The notes under the pieces: generated by a model
What the model saw: the letters and a program-made list of their open reading frames with translations, nothing else
Database searches by the model: none
What the model was told of the DNA's origin: nothing
Shown here: positions 18,347 through 27,719 of the stretch, in pieces
Layout: the number at the start of each line of letters is the position of its first letter
Numbering within the stretch: the stretch's first letter is position 1
Made by a program: the position numbers and the translations under genes
Assembly: GCA_030652215.1 (NCBI GenBank)
Contig: JAUSBC010000005.1
Coordinates: 1 to 64,000, forward strand
Direction: 5' to 3'
DNA from: Sideroxyarcus sp.
GTDB lineage: Bacteria > Pseudomonadota > Gammaproteobacteria > Burkholderiales > Gallionellaceae
Length of the DNA: 64,000 nt

Positions 18347-18808
18347 ATGAAAAAATCAGCGAAGATGATATTGGCGGGTTTGGCGATTGTCGCTTTGTCC
18401 GCAGGTGCATATGCACGCGGCGGCCCGGATTGTGACTATGGCTATGGCGGCGGCCCGATGATGGGCCAGAAAGCCGAGCGCATGGAAAAGATGCACGAAA
18501 AGCATTTGGCCACGTTGCACGACAAGCTGAAATTAACGCAGCAGCAGGAAGCGGCGTGGAAGAAGTTTACAGCCAGCAGCCCGATGCAGGACAAGTCGGC
18601 GCGTCCCGACCCGGCCGAAATGCAGAAGCTGAACGCCCCGCAACGCATGGAGAAGAAGCTGGAGTTCATGCGCACAATGGAAAAGAAAATGACCGAGCAT
18701 CTGGTCGCGCTGAAGGAATTCTACGCAGTGCTGACGCCGGAACAGCAAAAGGTGTTCGACGAGCAGGTACCCATGTACGGCAAACCGGGTATGAAACGCG
18801 GTCGTTGA
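18347..18808 (+). CDS. Spy/CpxP family periplasmic protein
   Basis: The 153-residue product has a signal peptide (residues 1-22, GAYARG), a Gly/Tyr-rich start, and a basic helical body with two LTxxQ motifs, LKLTQQQEAAW and VLTPEQQKVF. That is the hallmark of Spy/CpxP/CnrX-like proteins, which act as ATP-independent periplasmic chaperones or stress sensors. The ATG at 18347 follows CGGAG. It is divergent from the two-component operon, as cpxP is from cpxRA, so it is probably a target of that system. Confidence 0.85.
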   Translation: MKKSAKMILAGLAIVALSAGAYARGGPDCDYGYGGGPMMGQKAERMEKMHEKHLATLHDKLKLTQQQEAAWKKFTASSPMQDKSARPDPAEMQKLNAPQRMEKKLEFMRTMEKKMTEHLVALKEFYAVLTPEQQKVFDEQVPMYGKPGMKRGR

Positions 18809-18915
18809 GATCGGAGCGGTGCCGGGCAAATTCGTCCGGCACCGGACGACGCTAACATTGGTGCATTTTGAATACGCATGCTCATGTCTGGCATGTCGGT
18901 AACTGAAAGGAAATC

Positions 18916-19398
18916 ATGATTATTCAACGCAACTGGGTCACACCACTGGCAGCCGGGGCATTTCTGCTTTCGGCAGTCACCGGCGTACTCATCTTTTTTC
19001 ATGTGGATTCGGGCGCGAACAAATTCGTCCACGAATGGCTTAGCTGGGTGTTGCTGGTGGGCGTGGCGCTGCATGTGGTGGCGAATCTGGCCGGGCTCAA
19101 AATCCATCTCGCCTCGGTGCGGGGGCGGCTGCTGATCGGCGTGTTTGCGGCGGCGCTATTGGCCAGCTTCATGCAGTTCGGGGCTTTCTCCGACGAACCG
19201 CCGTTCGTGCAACCGATCCGCTCCCTGTCGCAAGCGCCGCTGTCTACGCTGGCGCTGGTGGCGAAAATTTCACCCGAGCAATTGCGCGAAAATTTGTCGA
19301 AGGCGGGTTTTCAGCCGGTGTCCGACCAGCAAAGCGTGAGCGACCTGGTGGGGTCGGATTTGAAACAGCAGATGCATGTGCTGAGCGCAGGCAAGTAA
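18916..19398 (+). CDS. DUF4405-like membrane protein
   Basis: The 160-residue protein has three hydrophobic segments (about 8-30, 40-62 and 72-92) with His residues in FFHVDSGANKFVHEWL and VALHVVANL, an arrangement resembling small b-type cytochromes and the DUF4405 group. The C-terminal 65 residues are soluble and contain a helix-turn-helix-like ISPEQLRENLSKAGF segment. AAAGGA precedes the ATG. It may be co-transcribed with the Spy-like gene 107 bases upstream. Haem binding is plausible but not shown. Confidence 0.6.
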   Translation: MIIQRNWVTPLAAGAFLLSAVTGVLIFFHVDSGANKFVHEWLSWVLLVGVALHVVANLAGLKIHLASVRGRLLIGVFAAALLASFMQFGAFSDEPPFVQPIRSLSQAPLSTLALVAKISPEQLRENLSKAGFQPVSDQQSVSDLVGSDLKQQMHVLSAGK

Positions 19399-19463
19399 CG
19401 CGTTTCAATGCTTGAGCGAGGAGGGCGCAGTTCTGCAAAGGGCTGCGCCCTCGTCGTGCCGAT

Positions 19464-22400
19464 TCAGTCCGATTTGCCGGTTTCCACGACTCTTCTCATC
19501 GCTTCGACCAGAATTCCTGTCTCGCCTTTTTCGATATAACAGGCCGCGCCTTTGGCCAGTGCGGCTTCGGCGAATTGATCTTTTGCATGCGTGCTGAGCA
19601 TGATGATGGGCAAGGCGGGTTTCGCTTTCGCGACTTCTTCAAGCACGGTCAGGCCGTCCTTCCCCGGCAAGGAGATGTCCAGCAACATGACATCCCAGTC
19701 TTCTTCGAGCGCCATCCGCACTGCTTCGACTCCGTCTGCCGCTTCGCCTTCAACAGAAAAATCGTCGGTCTCGTTCAATAACCGCTGGAGTGCATTGCGC
19801 ACTAGCGCGTGATCGTCAACGACCAGCACCCGCTTCTTGTCCTTTTTCTTCGCGCTTCCGAGTGGAATTTTCAGATGCGCCGTCGTTCCCTTGCCTTCTT
19901 CGCTTTCAATCTTCATCGAACCGCCCAGGTTGCGGGCACGCTCCTGCATTCCGAATATGCCGTGCCCCGCCTTGCTTCGTCCGCGAGGCAAACCTTGTCC
20001 GTTGTCTTGTATTGTCAGTTCAAGGAAGCCGCCATTACACTCCGCCGTGACGACCACCCCGGTGGCTTTGGCGTGTTTGGCAATATTGGTCATGCACTCC
20101 TGGGCAATTCGATACGCCGCGAGTGAATATGGATTTTCAATGCCGATGTGCTCTGGCAGCGACGATTTCACGTCAAGGCCGGACCGTTTTCCGAACTCTC
20201 TGATCAGCCACTTCAATGCATCGGAAAAGCTTTCATGTTCGAGAACGCTCGGGTAAAGCTGATTGATTACATTCTGCTTGATCTGCACTGCGCTGGTGAT
20301 AAGACTCTTGAGGACGGACAGGGATTTCAGGTGTTCGGGATCGGATATCTTGCCCTTCAGATGACCGACCTCCATACTCATTCCCACCAGTGTGCTGCCC
20401 AATTCGTCGTGCAATTCCCGGGCCAAAGCGGCCCGCTCATTCTCCACAATGGTCTGGACATGCGCGGCAAGCTCGGCCAGATCGGCGGTCCGTTCGGAAA
20501 CTTCGAGTTCAAGCTTGCTGTTCATATGGCGAAGTTCCTGCTCGGCCCGTCTGATATCGGTAATGTCCTTGAACACGACAACAAAATATCCCTGGATCGG
20601 GCTGAAAATGGAAATCGAAAACCATTTGTTCAATGCCGCGATGATAGTCTCGAAGTTCGCCTCACCCCCTCGCGACGCGATCCGTCTGCCGAGTTCCAGA
20701 AACTCGGGAATGTCGGTCAGGATGCCGGGAACAAATTCACCGAACGACATGCCGGCTGCATCGGTGATGCCGCTCAGCCTGACGAATTGATCGTTCACAT
20801 CGACAAAAATGTAGTCCTGCAGCGTGCCGTGATCAAATACACCTTTCAGATACGCAATGCCGTCCGGCATATTCTCGAACAGGGTGCGGTATTTTCTCTC
20901 GCTTTCCTGGAGCGCCATTTCCGCTTTCTTGCGCTCCGTAATGTCGATCAGGATGCCCAGGAGGTTGCCGTTTGAAAGTTGTCGGCCCCTGACTTCCCCG
21001 AGAAATATCGAGCCATCTTTGCGCAGGAAACGCCATTCGTTGACGATCACGTGCCCGCCCGCGTAACTTGCCACGGTCGCGCCGAGGCGTGGAATTTCCG
21101 CTGGGTCGACGACGTCCGCGAGCGTCAGGTTCAGCATCTCGTCCCGTGTATAGCCCAGCATACGGCAGCCCACGCTGTTGGCGTCTATGTAGTTGCCCTG
21201 AGAATCGGCCAGGAAAATCCCGTCGGCGGCCTGCTCCACAAGAGAGCGGAAATGCTCTTCGCTCTTGCGCAGCGAATCCTCGATCAGCTTGTATCCGGTG
21301 ATGTCGCGTATGGCTGCAATGCGCCGCGTTACGGAACCGTCGTCGAAATTCTGGCCATGCACTTCGACGATGACGCGCCTGCCGTCCTTGCGGATGACCG
21401 AATACTCGAGTGTGCTTTCGACGCCGTCCGCAATGGCTTTCAATGCTCGCTCGTGATCGTCCGGAGCAATAATGTCGGCAACGTGCATGCCGAGCAGTTC
21501 CTCGCGCGTATAACCCAGCATATCCAGCAGTTGTTCGTTGGCATCGACAACGCGCCCCTGCTCGGTAATGGCGATACCCTCGAAGGTGGCCGAGGCGAGC
21601 AGCCGGAAACGCGATTCGCTTGCTCTCAGTTCGGCTTGCTGGATGTCGCGCGCTGCACGCAGGCGCAGTTCCTTTTCGGCTTTCTCGCGGGCACCGATTT
21701 CGGCGGTCAACTTGCGGGTGCGTACTGCCACCTGCCGGCGCAGCGTCCATGTCCACAAACCCAGCAATCCCAAAAGGCCGGCCGCAACTGCCACGCCCGT
21801 CGCGACCTGCTTCGAGGTGTAGCGGGGCGGGTCGTAGATGCCCAGCCATTTGCGATAGAGGCGGTCATACTCGCCGCTGGACTTGACCTTGAGCAATCCC
21901 TGGTCGAGACGGTCGCGCAGTGCGGTATCACCCTTGCGGACGGCGAAGCAGAATTCGCGGCGGTATTCGGAGAGCAGAGGCCCGGGAGAGATCTCGCCGC
22001 TCAGGCCGAGCAGACTGGTCTGCATTTGTCCCTGCAGACGCGGCGCGAGCAAGGCATCGTGCTGGCCGGAGGCGAGCAGCCGGAATCCATCCGCCAGATC
22101 ATCCACCATGACGAACTGACTTGCGAAGCCCCGGGCTGAGAGTTGTTGTTGCGCGGCATCCGAACGCAGAACGATGATTTTCAGCGGCCGCGCCTGCTCG
22201 ATGGTCGCGATGGGCGTGCGATCCTTGCGGGTGAAGAAACTGTCGTAGCCGAAAGTGTGCGGGTTGGTGAACTCGACCTGTCCTTCGCGCTCTGGAACCC
22301 TCGCGACCAGCGGCAATGCGTCGATCTCGCCGTTCTTGAGTTGATTCCACACGATGTTCCAGTGATTCGGGTGGAAACTGACTTCCAAGCCCGCCGCCCC

Positions 22401-22601
22401 GGCGGCGGCGGCAAACAGTTCGACTGCGAAGCCGGTGGCATTGCCTTGCTCATCCACATCGGCATAAGGCGCAAAACCGATTTCCGAGCCGATGTGCAGC
22501 GGCGGCGCTGTCGCAGCCAGTGCAGGACCGCCCGGAATTGCGCAGGCAGTTATCAGCACAAGAGCCGCAAGAATGTTCTGTATGCACCTGCTGAAAAACA
22601 T
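19464..22601 (-). CDS. hybrid sensor kinase: periplasmic binding domain, three PAS, HisKA_3, HATPase, receiver
   Basis: The 1045-residue protein starts with a signal peptide (1-29) and a periplasmic solute-binding family 3 domain (about 36-265). One membrane helix (about 275-297) and three PAS domains (about 330-440, 450-570 and 575-690) follow. A HisKA_3 dimerisation domain carries AALARELHDELGSTLVGM with the likely phospho-His. An ATPase domain has NIAKHAKA and DNGQGLP, and a receiver at about 920-1040 has LLDISLPGKDG. The receiver is NarL-like but no DNA-binding helix-turn-helix follows, so the output must pass to another protein. Neighbours give no clue to the ligand. Confidence 0.9.
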   Translation of the reverse strand: MFFSRCIQNILAALVLITACAIPGGPALAATAPPLHIGSEIGFAPYADVDEQGNATGFAVELFAAAAGAAGLEVSFHPNHWNIVWNQLKNGEIDALPLVARVPEREGQVEFTNPHTFGYDSFFTRKDRTPIATIEQARPLKIIVLRSDAAQQQLSARGFASQFVMVDDLADGFRLLASGQHDALLAPRLQGQMQTSLLGLSGEISPGPLLSEYRREFCFAVRKGDTALRDRLDQGLLKVKSSGEYDRLYRKWLGIYDPPRYTSKQVATGVAVAAGLLGLLGLWTWTLRRQVAVRTRKLTAEIGAREKAEKELRLRAARDIQQAELRASESRFRLLASATFEGIAITEQGRVVDANEQLLDMLGYTREELLGMHVADIIAPDDHERALKAIADGVESTLEYSVIRKDGRRVIVEVHGQNFDDGSVTRRIAAIRDITGYKLIEDSLRKSEEHFRSLVEQAADGIFLADSQGNYIDANSVGCRMLGYTRDEMLNLTLADVVDPAEIPRLGATVASYAGGHVIVNEWRFLRKDGSIFLGEVRGRQLSNGNLLGILIDITERKKAEMALQESERKYRTLFENMPDGIAYLKGVFDHGTLQDYIFVDVNDQFVRLSGITDAAGMSFGEFVPGILTDIPEFLELGRRIASRGGEANFETIIAALNKWFSISIFSPIQGYFVVVFKDITDIRRAEQELRHMNSKLELEVSERTADLAELAAHVQTIVENERAALARELHDELGSTLVGMSMEVGHLKGKISDPEHLKSLSVLKSLITSAVQIKQNVINQLYPSVLEHESFSDALKWLIREFGKRSGLDVKSSLPEHIGIENPYSLAAYRIAQECMTNIAKHAKATGVVVTAECNGGFLELTIQDNGQGLPRGRSKAGHGIFGMQERARNLGGSMKIESEEGKGTTAHLKIPLGSAKKKDKKRVLVVDDHALVRNALQRLLNETDDFSVEGEAADGVEAVRMALEEDWDVMLLDISLPGKDGLTVLEEVAKAKPALPIIMLSTHAKDQFAEAALAKGAACYIEKGETGILVEAMRRVVETGKSD

Positions 22602-22730
22602 GATGTGAGCTCCTCCCCGGAGGTATCGCGGGTATGTTTTTTTTCGCCAGTCTACGGGAAAATCGGCAACCGCCCAATACGCAAGCGCTGCCCGGGAGGG
22701 GGCGATCCCCCGCTGCGCGAAGGGTGATGC

Positions 22731-23486
22731 TTAACGAGGGCTCGTCTGCGGCATCAGCGCCAGCGTAAACACGCCCGGCCTGATTTCGGGGCCGATGTGG
22801 TGCAGCAGTTCGTTCAATTCGGCTTCCGCCGTGCCGGGCGCCGCTTGTGCGGTGCCGCTGAAGCGCATGCCTGCGGTCTGGTCGAAGCTGCCCGTGCCGT
22901 TCAACTGCAACTTGCCGGAGAGCGTGGAAAGCTGCGCATCCAGCGCCGCGCCCTTGCCTTGCACCAGGATGCGGTAGTCGCCCAGGGGGCGTATCTCGGA
23001 AAGTCCGGAAGCGGCCTGCAGCCAGTCCAGCGTGATCTGTCCATCCAGGCCGACGGCATCCAGCGTCAAATGTTCGCTGCCGGCCTGGAGCGTGCCCTGC
23101 AACTGGTAAGGCGCGAGCTGCGGTGCGCCGATTTCCATGATGGAGGCGGGCAGGGTGAGTTGCAGCTTGTCGATGCTGACGCGTCCCGCAAACGGCAGGT
23201 AGCGCACGGTCATCGGCGCGGCCGTCCCCGCCTGCACCTGCAGCGCCGCGCTGAGCACCATGAGCTTCCAGCGATAGCTGCCCAGCGTTTGCGAGCGTGA
23301 TTTTTGCCGCAGCAGCAGCACGCCCGAACCCTGCCATACGCTGCCCGCCGTTCGCGCCAGCCGCAGCGTGCCGCCGGACGCGCGGTCGAGTGCGTAGCCC
23401 ATCAATGATGCGGGAGCGAAAGCGAGCAAGCCGAGCAGGAATACGCCGCCGAACAGCAGCGCCAGCAAGGCGCGGCGCAAGGTCAC
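22731..23486 (-). CDS. gspN: type II secretion protein N
   Basis: The 251-residue protein has one N-terminal membrane helix (about 7-28) and a beta-rich periplasmic remainder typical of GspN, an accessory T2SS component. The start is a GTG at 23486 that overlaps the gspM stop (GTGA); the frame extends upstream but would lie inside gspM. It is the last gene of the gspGHIJKLMN run. Sequence conservation in GspN is low, so position in the operon is part of the evidence. Confidence 0.85.
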   Translation of the reverse strand: MTLRRALLALLFGGVFLLGLLAFAPASLMGYALDRASGGTLRLARTAGSVWQGSGVLLLRQKSRSQTLGSYRWKLMVLSAALQVQAGTAAPMTVRYLPFAGRVSIDKLQLTLPASIMEIGAPQLAPYQLQGTLQAGSEHLTLDAVGLDGQITLDWLQAASGLSEIRPLGDYRILVQGKGAALDAQLSTLSGKLQLNGTGSFDQTAGMRFSGTAQAAPGTAEAELNELLHHIGPEIRPGVFTLALMPQTSPR

Positions 23487-23986
23487 AGATCCGCCCCGTT
23501 GGTCAGCGTGGCCTGGAGTTTGACCATGCCGGATTCGGGAGCCGCGACCAGCATTGCCGAAGATACGCGGATATGCTGTGTGGTTTCCAGCGTGCGTTGC
23601 CATTGCAGCCAGTTGGCGAAGGCGATGCTCTCGGCGCTGATGCGCACGCTGTTCTGTTCACCCGGCACGACCAGCAGCGGCAAGCCCGCCGCCTGCGCCG
23701 ATTTTTCCACGGCGATCTTAAGCGCGTCGCTGTCCAGCACGGCGAGCTTCGGCTGCTGGCGCAGGGATTGTGCCTGTCCGGCGAGCGCCTGCATCTGGTC
23801 GGCCTGCGCGCGCAGATTGGGAAGCGCGGTCTGCAGCTTGGGTAGCGCCTCGTGCGCGGGTTGCCACAGCAGGCCGTACATCAACAGCGGCACCAGCACC
23901 CACGCCCCGCGCAGGATGGTCTTCTGCTCGGTGGCGCTGAGCGTGTCCCAGTGCAACGCTTTGTATTTGGCGATCAGCGCTTTCAT
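23483..23986 (-). CDS. gspM: type II secretion protein M
   Basis: The 167-residue protein has one membrane helix (about 28-44) after a short basic cytoplasmic tail, then a coiled-coil stretch and a ferredoxin-like periplasmic domain. It belongs to the inner-membrane platform with GspL, F and C. It overlaps gspL upstream (ATGA) and gspN downstream (GTGA). Confidence 0.9.
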   Translation of the reverse strand: MKALIAKYKALHWDTLSATEQKTILRGAWVLVPLLMYGLLWQPAHEALPKLQTALPNLRAQADQMQALAGQAQSLRQQPKLAVLDSDALKIAVEKSAQAAGLPLLVVPGEQNSVRISAESIAFANWLQWQRTLETTQHIRVSSAMLVAAPESGMVKLQATLTNGADL

Positions 23987-25191
23987 TTCGCACCTCCCGC
24001 AGCAACTTGCAGTTGTATGTTGAGCGCGCTGCCGGCATCGTGCCGGTCGACCACTTTTGCCGTCAGGCCAGTTTCGGCGATGCGCAACTGCAGGGTGTCC
24101 AGCGCGGAGGCGTTGGCGAGCGTCATGTCGATATCCAGTTTGCCGTCGGCGTAGCGCAGGGTGCGCAGCGTGTTGCCGGGGATGCTGCCCGAGGCGCTGG
24201 AAAATTTCTCAAGTAGCGGCGAGAAATCCGCATCGTCGCTCACGCCCGCGCCGTGGCGCAGGCGCGCCACATTGCGGCGCATCTGCAGCGGCGCATCGAC
24301 GATGGTGGCGTCCGCACCGAACGTTTCGCGGAAGGTCTCCGTCATGTCGTGCACCAGCCGGCGTTTCTCGCCGGCGAGCAGCGCCCATTCCAGATTGGTG
24401 ATGAACACTTCCACCGTGAACAGCAACAATGCCGCCATCAGGGCCGGACGCAGCCAGGGCAGGAATTCGCTGATGCGCGGCGGCGGGGCGAACTTGCCCC
24501 ACAGCAGGTTGGGCGCTTCGGCAGGAATGGCCGCCTTGCGCCAATCGAAACTCTGCTTCTCGAAAATGACGGGAACCTTGATGCCCCAGTTGGGCGCCTG
24601 CACTTCGCTGCCGAGCGCGAACAGGCGCAGCGCGGCGGGCGGTTCGTGTTGCAGACGCAATTGCAGCCCGACCGGCGCGCGCGCATCGTCGCCGCTGTCC
24701 AGCGCGCCGCCCATGCCGTTTGCGGTGGCGAGGAAACCCTGTGTGCCGTCCCACGCCAGACTCCATTCGGCGGCGCGCGCGGGCAACAGGCAAAATTCGG
24801 GAACGATGCGGCGCACGCGCACCTTGGCGGCACTGCTCGCATCGAGGAAACGCGACAGCCAGTTCTTGTTCAGCGTGTAGAGTACGCTGCGGCCGTCCGG
24901 CAATTTTGCGCCGGCGGTGACATGCGCTTCCGTCGCGTCGTCGATCAGCGTGTCTTCGAGCGCGAAGGGGAGCGCCGTTTCCAGCTTGCTGCGCTTGATC
25001 TTGGGCAGGATGGCGGTGGTCGCCAGCACGCGGTCGGCGGAAACGATCACCGTCGCGCTGTCGCATTGCGGCAGCGCGGCCAGATTGCCCGAGCCGGATT
25101 CGCGGACCTTGCCGTCGTCTTCGAGCAGCGCCCAGGCGCAGGGCGAAGCGGCGTCCTGCCAGTGTGCGGTGAGATAGATGCGCAGGTTCAT
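23983..25191 (-). CDS. gspL: type II secretion protein L
   Basis: The 402-residue protein has a cytoplasmic actin-like domain (about 1-235) that in this family docks the ATPase GspE. One membrane helix (about 247-268) and a periplasmic ferredoxin-like domain (about 320-400) follow. ALPFALEDTLIDD is the typical GspL segment. The gene overlaps gspK and gspM by four bases each. Confidence 0.92.
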   Translation of the reverse strand: MNLRIYLTAHWQDAASPCAWALLEDDGKVRESGSGNLAALPQCDSATVIVSADRVLATTAILPKIKRSKLETALPFALEDTLIDDATEAHVTAGAKLPDGRSVLYTLNKNWLSRFLDASSAAKVRVRRIVPEFCLLPARAAEWSLAWDGTQGFLATANGMGGALDSGDDARAPVGLQLRLQHEPPAALRLFALGSEVQAPNWGIKVPVIFEKQSFDWRKAAIPAEAPNLLWGKFAPPPRISEFLPWLRPALMAALLLFTVEVFITNLEWALLAGEKRRLVHDMTETFRETFGADATIVDAPLQMRRNVARLRHGAGVSDDADFSPLLEKFSSASGSIPGNTLRTLRYADGKLDIDMTLANASALDTLQLRIAETGLTAKVVDRHDAGSALNIQLQVAAGGAK

Positions 25192-26120
25192 TGCAGGCTC
25201 TTTCTGACCTGGCTTGCCCAGAGGCCGTTGCGGCGCAGTAACGAACGCGCCGACGACGCCCCGTCGCCCTGGGTGGCGCGCCCGATCACCATGAAATATT
25301 GGCTGCTTACGCTAAGGTTCATCGTACTGTCCTGTATGACGTTTCCGGGCAATTGCCGTAAAAAATCTGTTGTATTCTTGAACGGGTCCGTCTTGATCCG
25401 CGTCTCGATCTGCCGCGCATCCTGCAGCGTCAAACCCGGCAGCATTGCCATCAGCACCTCCGGTGGCGCGAAGTTCACATTCACTGCCGTGTTCGAATCC
25501 GGCAGCACGCTTACAAACGGCTGCAGGCGCTTGATGATGGTGGCGTCGAACCCCTTCACCCACGACAGCTCGCCGATATCCGACAGCGGGCGGTTGGCGC
25601 AGCGGTAGGGTTGGGCGAGATTCTGGTAGTACTCGTCTTCCGCACCGTTCTCCGACACCTCGCTGTTCGCATCCAGCCAATCCACCAGCGCGCCGCCGAT
25701 TTCCTGCGGCAGGCCAAGCGCCGCGAGCAGGCGTTGAAAGCGCGCCAGGTCGGTAGCGCTCATCGTCCCGTTGCGCACCAGGTTGTTCAGGTTGAACAAG
25801 CCCTGCTGATCGTAGATGGTACCCTGCACCTCGCCGCCTTCCACCGGAATGGCTGGCAAGCGCAACGCCCACATTTCCTTCGCATTGTCGTTCGGGCTTT
25901 CCGACCTACCGTCAATATCCTTATCATCCGCCAGCACTGCGCGCGCCCAGTCTATGCCCGCCTCGGCAATACGCCGCGCCTGCGCCCGGTCGCGCCCGTT
26001 TTCCATCTCGCGCTGCCAGAAACCCTGCTGCTGCGCCATGAATGCCGCGATGGTCGTCGCCATGGCGACGATCAGGAGCACCATCACCAAAGCCACGCCG
26101 TGTTGTGTACGGATATTCAT
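25188..26120 (-). CDS. gspK: type II secretion minor pseudopilin K
   Basis: The 310-residue protein starts MNIRTQHGVALVMVLLIVAM, a prepilin-like leader and hydrophobic helix that lacks the usual Phe at +1, as GspK proteins often do. The large globular part carries the family segments GLFNLNNL, GLPQEIGGALVDWLD and LSDIGEL. GspK caps the pseudopilus with GspI and GspJ. The ATG at 26120 overlaps the gspJ stop; the longer frame upstream lies within gspJ. Confidence 0.93.
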   Translation of the reverse strand: MNIRTQHGVALVMVLLIVAMATTIAAFMAQQQGFWQREMENGRDRAQARRIAEAGIDWARAVLADDKDIDGRSESPNDNAKEMWALRLPAIPVEGGEVQGTIYDQQGLFNLNNLVRNGTMSATDLARFQRLLAALGLPQEIGGALVDWLDANSEVSENGAEDEYYQNLAQPYRCANRPLSDIGELSWVKGFDATIIKRLQPFVSVLPDSNTAVNVNFAPPEVLMAMLPGLTLQDARQIETRIKTDPFKNTTDFLRQLPGNVIQDSTMNLSVSSQYFMVIGRATQGDGASSARSLLRRNGLWASQVRKSLQ

Positions 26121-26722
26121 TGCAGCGAAAAAAACCGCGTCAATTTCTCGCCGCTCTTCAACACCAGCTCCACTTCCATCCCCTTGGGCAGAGTGGCATC
26201 GGCAATCGCGGGCGGCCATTGTTTTTCCCAGGTCATGCGGCTGGTCAGGTGGCGCACGTTGAATTCGCTCACGTTCTCCACTAACACGTCCACCGACGGC
26301 ACATTGTACGGGGCGCTATCCAGCGCAGTCCAGCGCAACAGCTCCAGCTTGTCCAGCCGCAGCCGGTAGCCGATGCGCTGCGGCGGCAGCGGTGTGCCAT
26401 CGGCATCGAAACCGCCGTTGCGCGTGAACGCCAATTGCACATCTTCCAGGCTGCCCGTGGCCGAAGGCGTGCCCGACCAGGCCGGGGCAAGCGCACCGGT
26501 TGCCGTGCGCACCGGGCGCTGCAGCGCCTGCGCCGTCTCGCCGTCCAGCCGCGCAAAGAAGCGTTCCAGCGCCTGCCACTTGCGCGTCTCCAGGTCGATG
26601 TGCGCGCGCGTCTGCGTCACCGCATTCAGGCCGCGATAGGCGGTGACCGCCAATATGGCGAACACGAACAGCGCGACCAGCAGTTCGATGAGGGTGAAGC
26701 CTTTGGCGGTGTTTTTCATCAT
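26117..26722 (-). CDS. gspJ: type II secretion minor pseudopilin J
   Basis: The 201-residue protein has a class III prepilin signal ([20 protein letters not shown], cleavage after Gly, with Glu at +5) and a beta-rich GspJ domain with RFFARLDGETAQA. Two ATG codons lie side by side at 26722 and 26719; the first overlaps the gspI stop. It forms the pseudopilus tip complex with GspI and GspK. Confidence 0.93.
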   Translation of the reverse strand: MMKNTAKGFTLIELLVALFVFAILAVTAYRGLNAVTQTRAHIDLETRKWQALERFFARLDGETAQALQRPVRTATGALAPAWSGTPSATGSLEDVQLAFTRNGGFDADGTPLPPQRIGYRLRLDKLELLRWTALDSAPYNVPSVDVLVENVSEFNVRHLTSRMTWEKQWPPAIADATLPKGMEVELVLKSGEKLTRFFSLQ

Positions 26723-27225
26723 CGCGGATACATCACCAGATACCCCGTCAACTCCCGCAGCGTATGCTGCTTATCGTTCGGCGCGTACACGTTGACGATG
26801 ATGCGGCGCATGGTGGGGTTGGGGGTGGCGACGACTTCTTCCTGCCAGGGATAGGTTTGCCCGGCCTGCACTTCCTCGCCGGTGTGGATGCCGGGTACGG
26901 GAAAGTCGCCGCGCGCTTGGTGCTCCGCCATCCGGTTCTGCGCCACCCAGTCGGCGACGATGCGGGTGCGCAGGGCATCGACGTGGTGGATGCTGGAACT
27001 GGCAGTGCGCGATACGGCGGCCATGGTGACGGCGAGGATGAAGAGGGCGACCAGGACTTCGAGGAGGGTGAAGCCGCCTTGGTTTTTTGATTTTGATGGC
27101 GTTGAACTTGGAAGGCGTAACCCCAACCCACCCCAACCCTCCCTTTTCAGGGAGGGAGCGGATCCGCTCCTCCCCTGAGAAGGGGAGGTTGGGAGGGGTT
27201 TGCCGTTGAAGGGCCACACGTTCAC
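26719..27225 (-). CDS. gspI: type II secretion minor pseudopilin I with repeat-derived leader
   Basis: The mature part is a normal GspI: a GG|FTLLEVLVALFILAVTM cleavage site and helix, then SIHHVDALRTRIVADWVAQNRMAE. The start by operon logic is a GTG at 27225 overlapping the gspH stop (GTGA). This gives a leader of 51 residues, far longer than usual for pseudopilins. Residues about 9-37 of that leader are encoded by an inverted-repeat element (27121-27201) that also occurs at 39939. The only later in-frame start I see before the helix is a TTG near the element's left end. Whether prepilin peptidase processes this protein is an open question. Confidence 0.88.
   Translation of the reverse strand: MNVWPFNGKPLPTSPSQGRSGSAPSLKREGWGGLGLRLPSSTPSKSKNQGGFTLLEVLVALFILAVTMAAVSRTASSSIHHVDALRTRIVADWVAQNRMAEHQARGDFPVPGIHTGEEVQAGQTYPWQEEVVATPNPTMRRIIVNVYAPNDKQHTLRELTGYLVMYPR
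27121..27201. repeat. dispersed inverted repeat, family B, inside gspI
   Basis: The palindromic element has G-run and C-run arms. Its right half (GCTCCTCCCCTGAGAAGGGG and onward) differs by about one base from the element at 39963-40017. It is inserted between the gspH stop and the codons for the GspI prepilin helix and is translated in frame. Confidence 0.85.
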
Positions 27226-27719
27226 GGCATTTTCCACGCCACAACTTCCACCTTGCCCAGCCCGTTGCCGACGATGTCGGACGACAGTTCACCGCTGTGC
27301 AAAGTCACGCGGAAATCTTTTGCCGACAGTTCGGGGCTGAGCACGACCAGCGAGCCGGGCTCGATGCGGCGACCGTTGAAACTGACTTCGCCGATGGTCA
27401 CCGCTTCCGGCAGATTGCGCGAGTGCAGCAGATTATCGCGCTCGATGCGCACCCATTCGCCTTCCTTGGTGCGCAGCCAGAAACGGTAGCTGTTGCCGGT
27501 GCCGGACCAAGCCAGCGGTTGTCCGCCGGCTTGCGAGGCCATCGCGCCATTCTCCATCAGGAAGGCGAGGCGTTGCGATTCTTCGCGCAGCACGGTCTGC
27601 GCGCTCGGCATCAGGCTCAACGTGGCCACGGAAAGCATGATGCTGGCGACGACCAGCACCACCAGCATTTCCAGCAGCGTGAAGCCGCGCATCGGATTGT
27701 TGATATTCAGTCCTGCCAC
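27222..27719 (-). CDS. gspH: type II secretion minor pseudopilin H
   Basis: The 165-residue protein has the prepilin motif [20 protein letters not shown] and a GspH beta domain. I use the GTG at 27719 (12-residue leader, 13-base overlap with gspG). The ATG at 27692 would leave a leader of only three residues. GspH/XcpU is a minor pseudopilin beneath the tip. Confidence 0.9.
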   Translation of the reverse strand: MAGLNINNPMRGFTLLEMLVVLVVASIMLSVATLSLMPSAQTVLREESQRLAFLMENGAMASQAGGQPLAWSGTGNSYRFWLRTKEGEWVRIERDNLLHSRNLPEAVTIGEVSFNGRRIEPGSLVVLSPELSAKDFRVTLHSGELSSDIVGNGLGKVEVVAWKMP

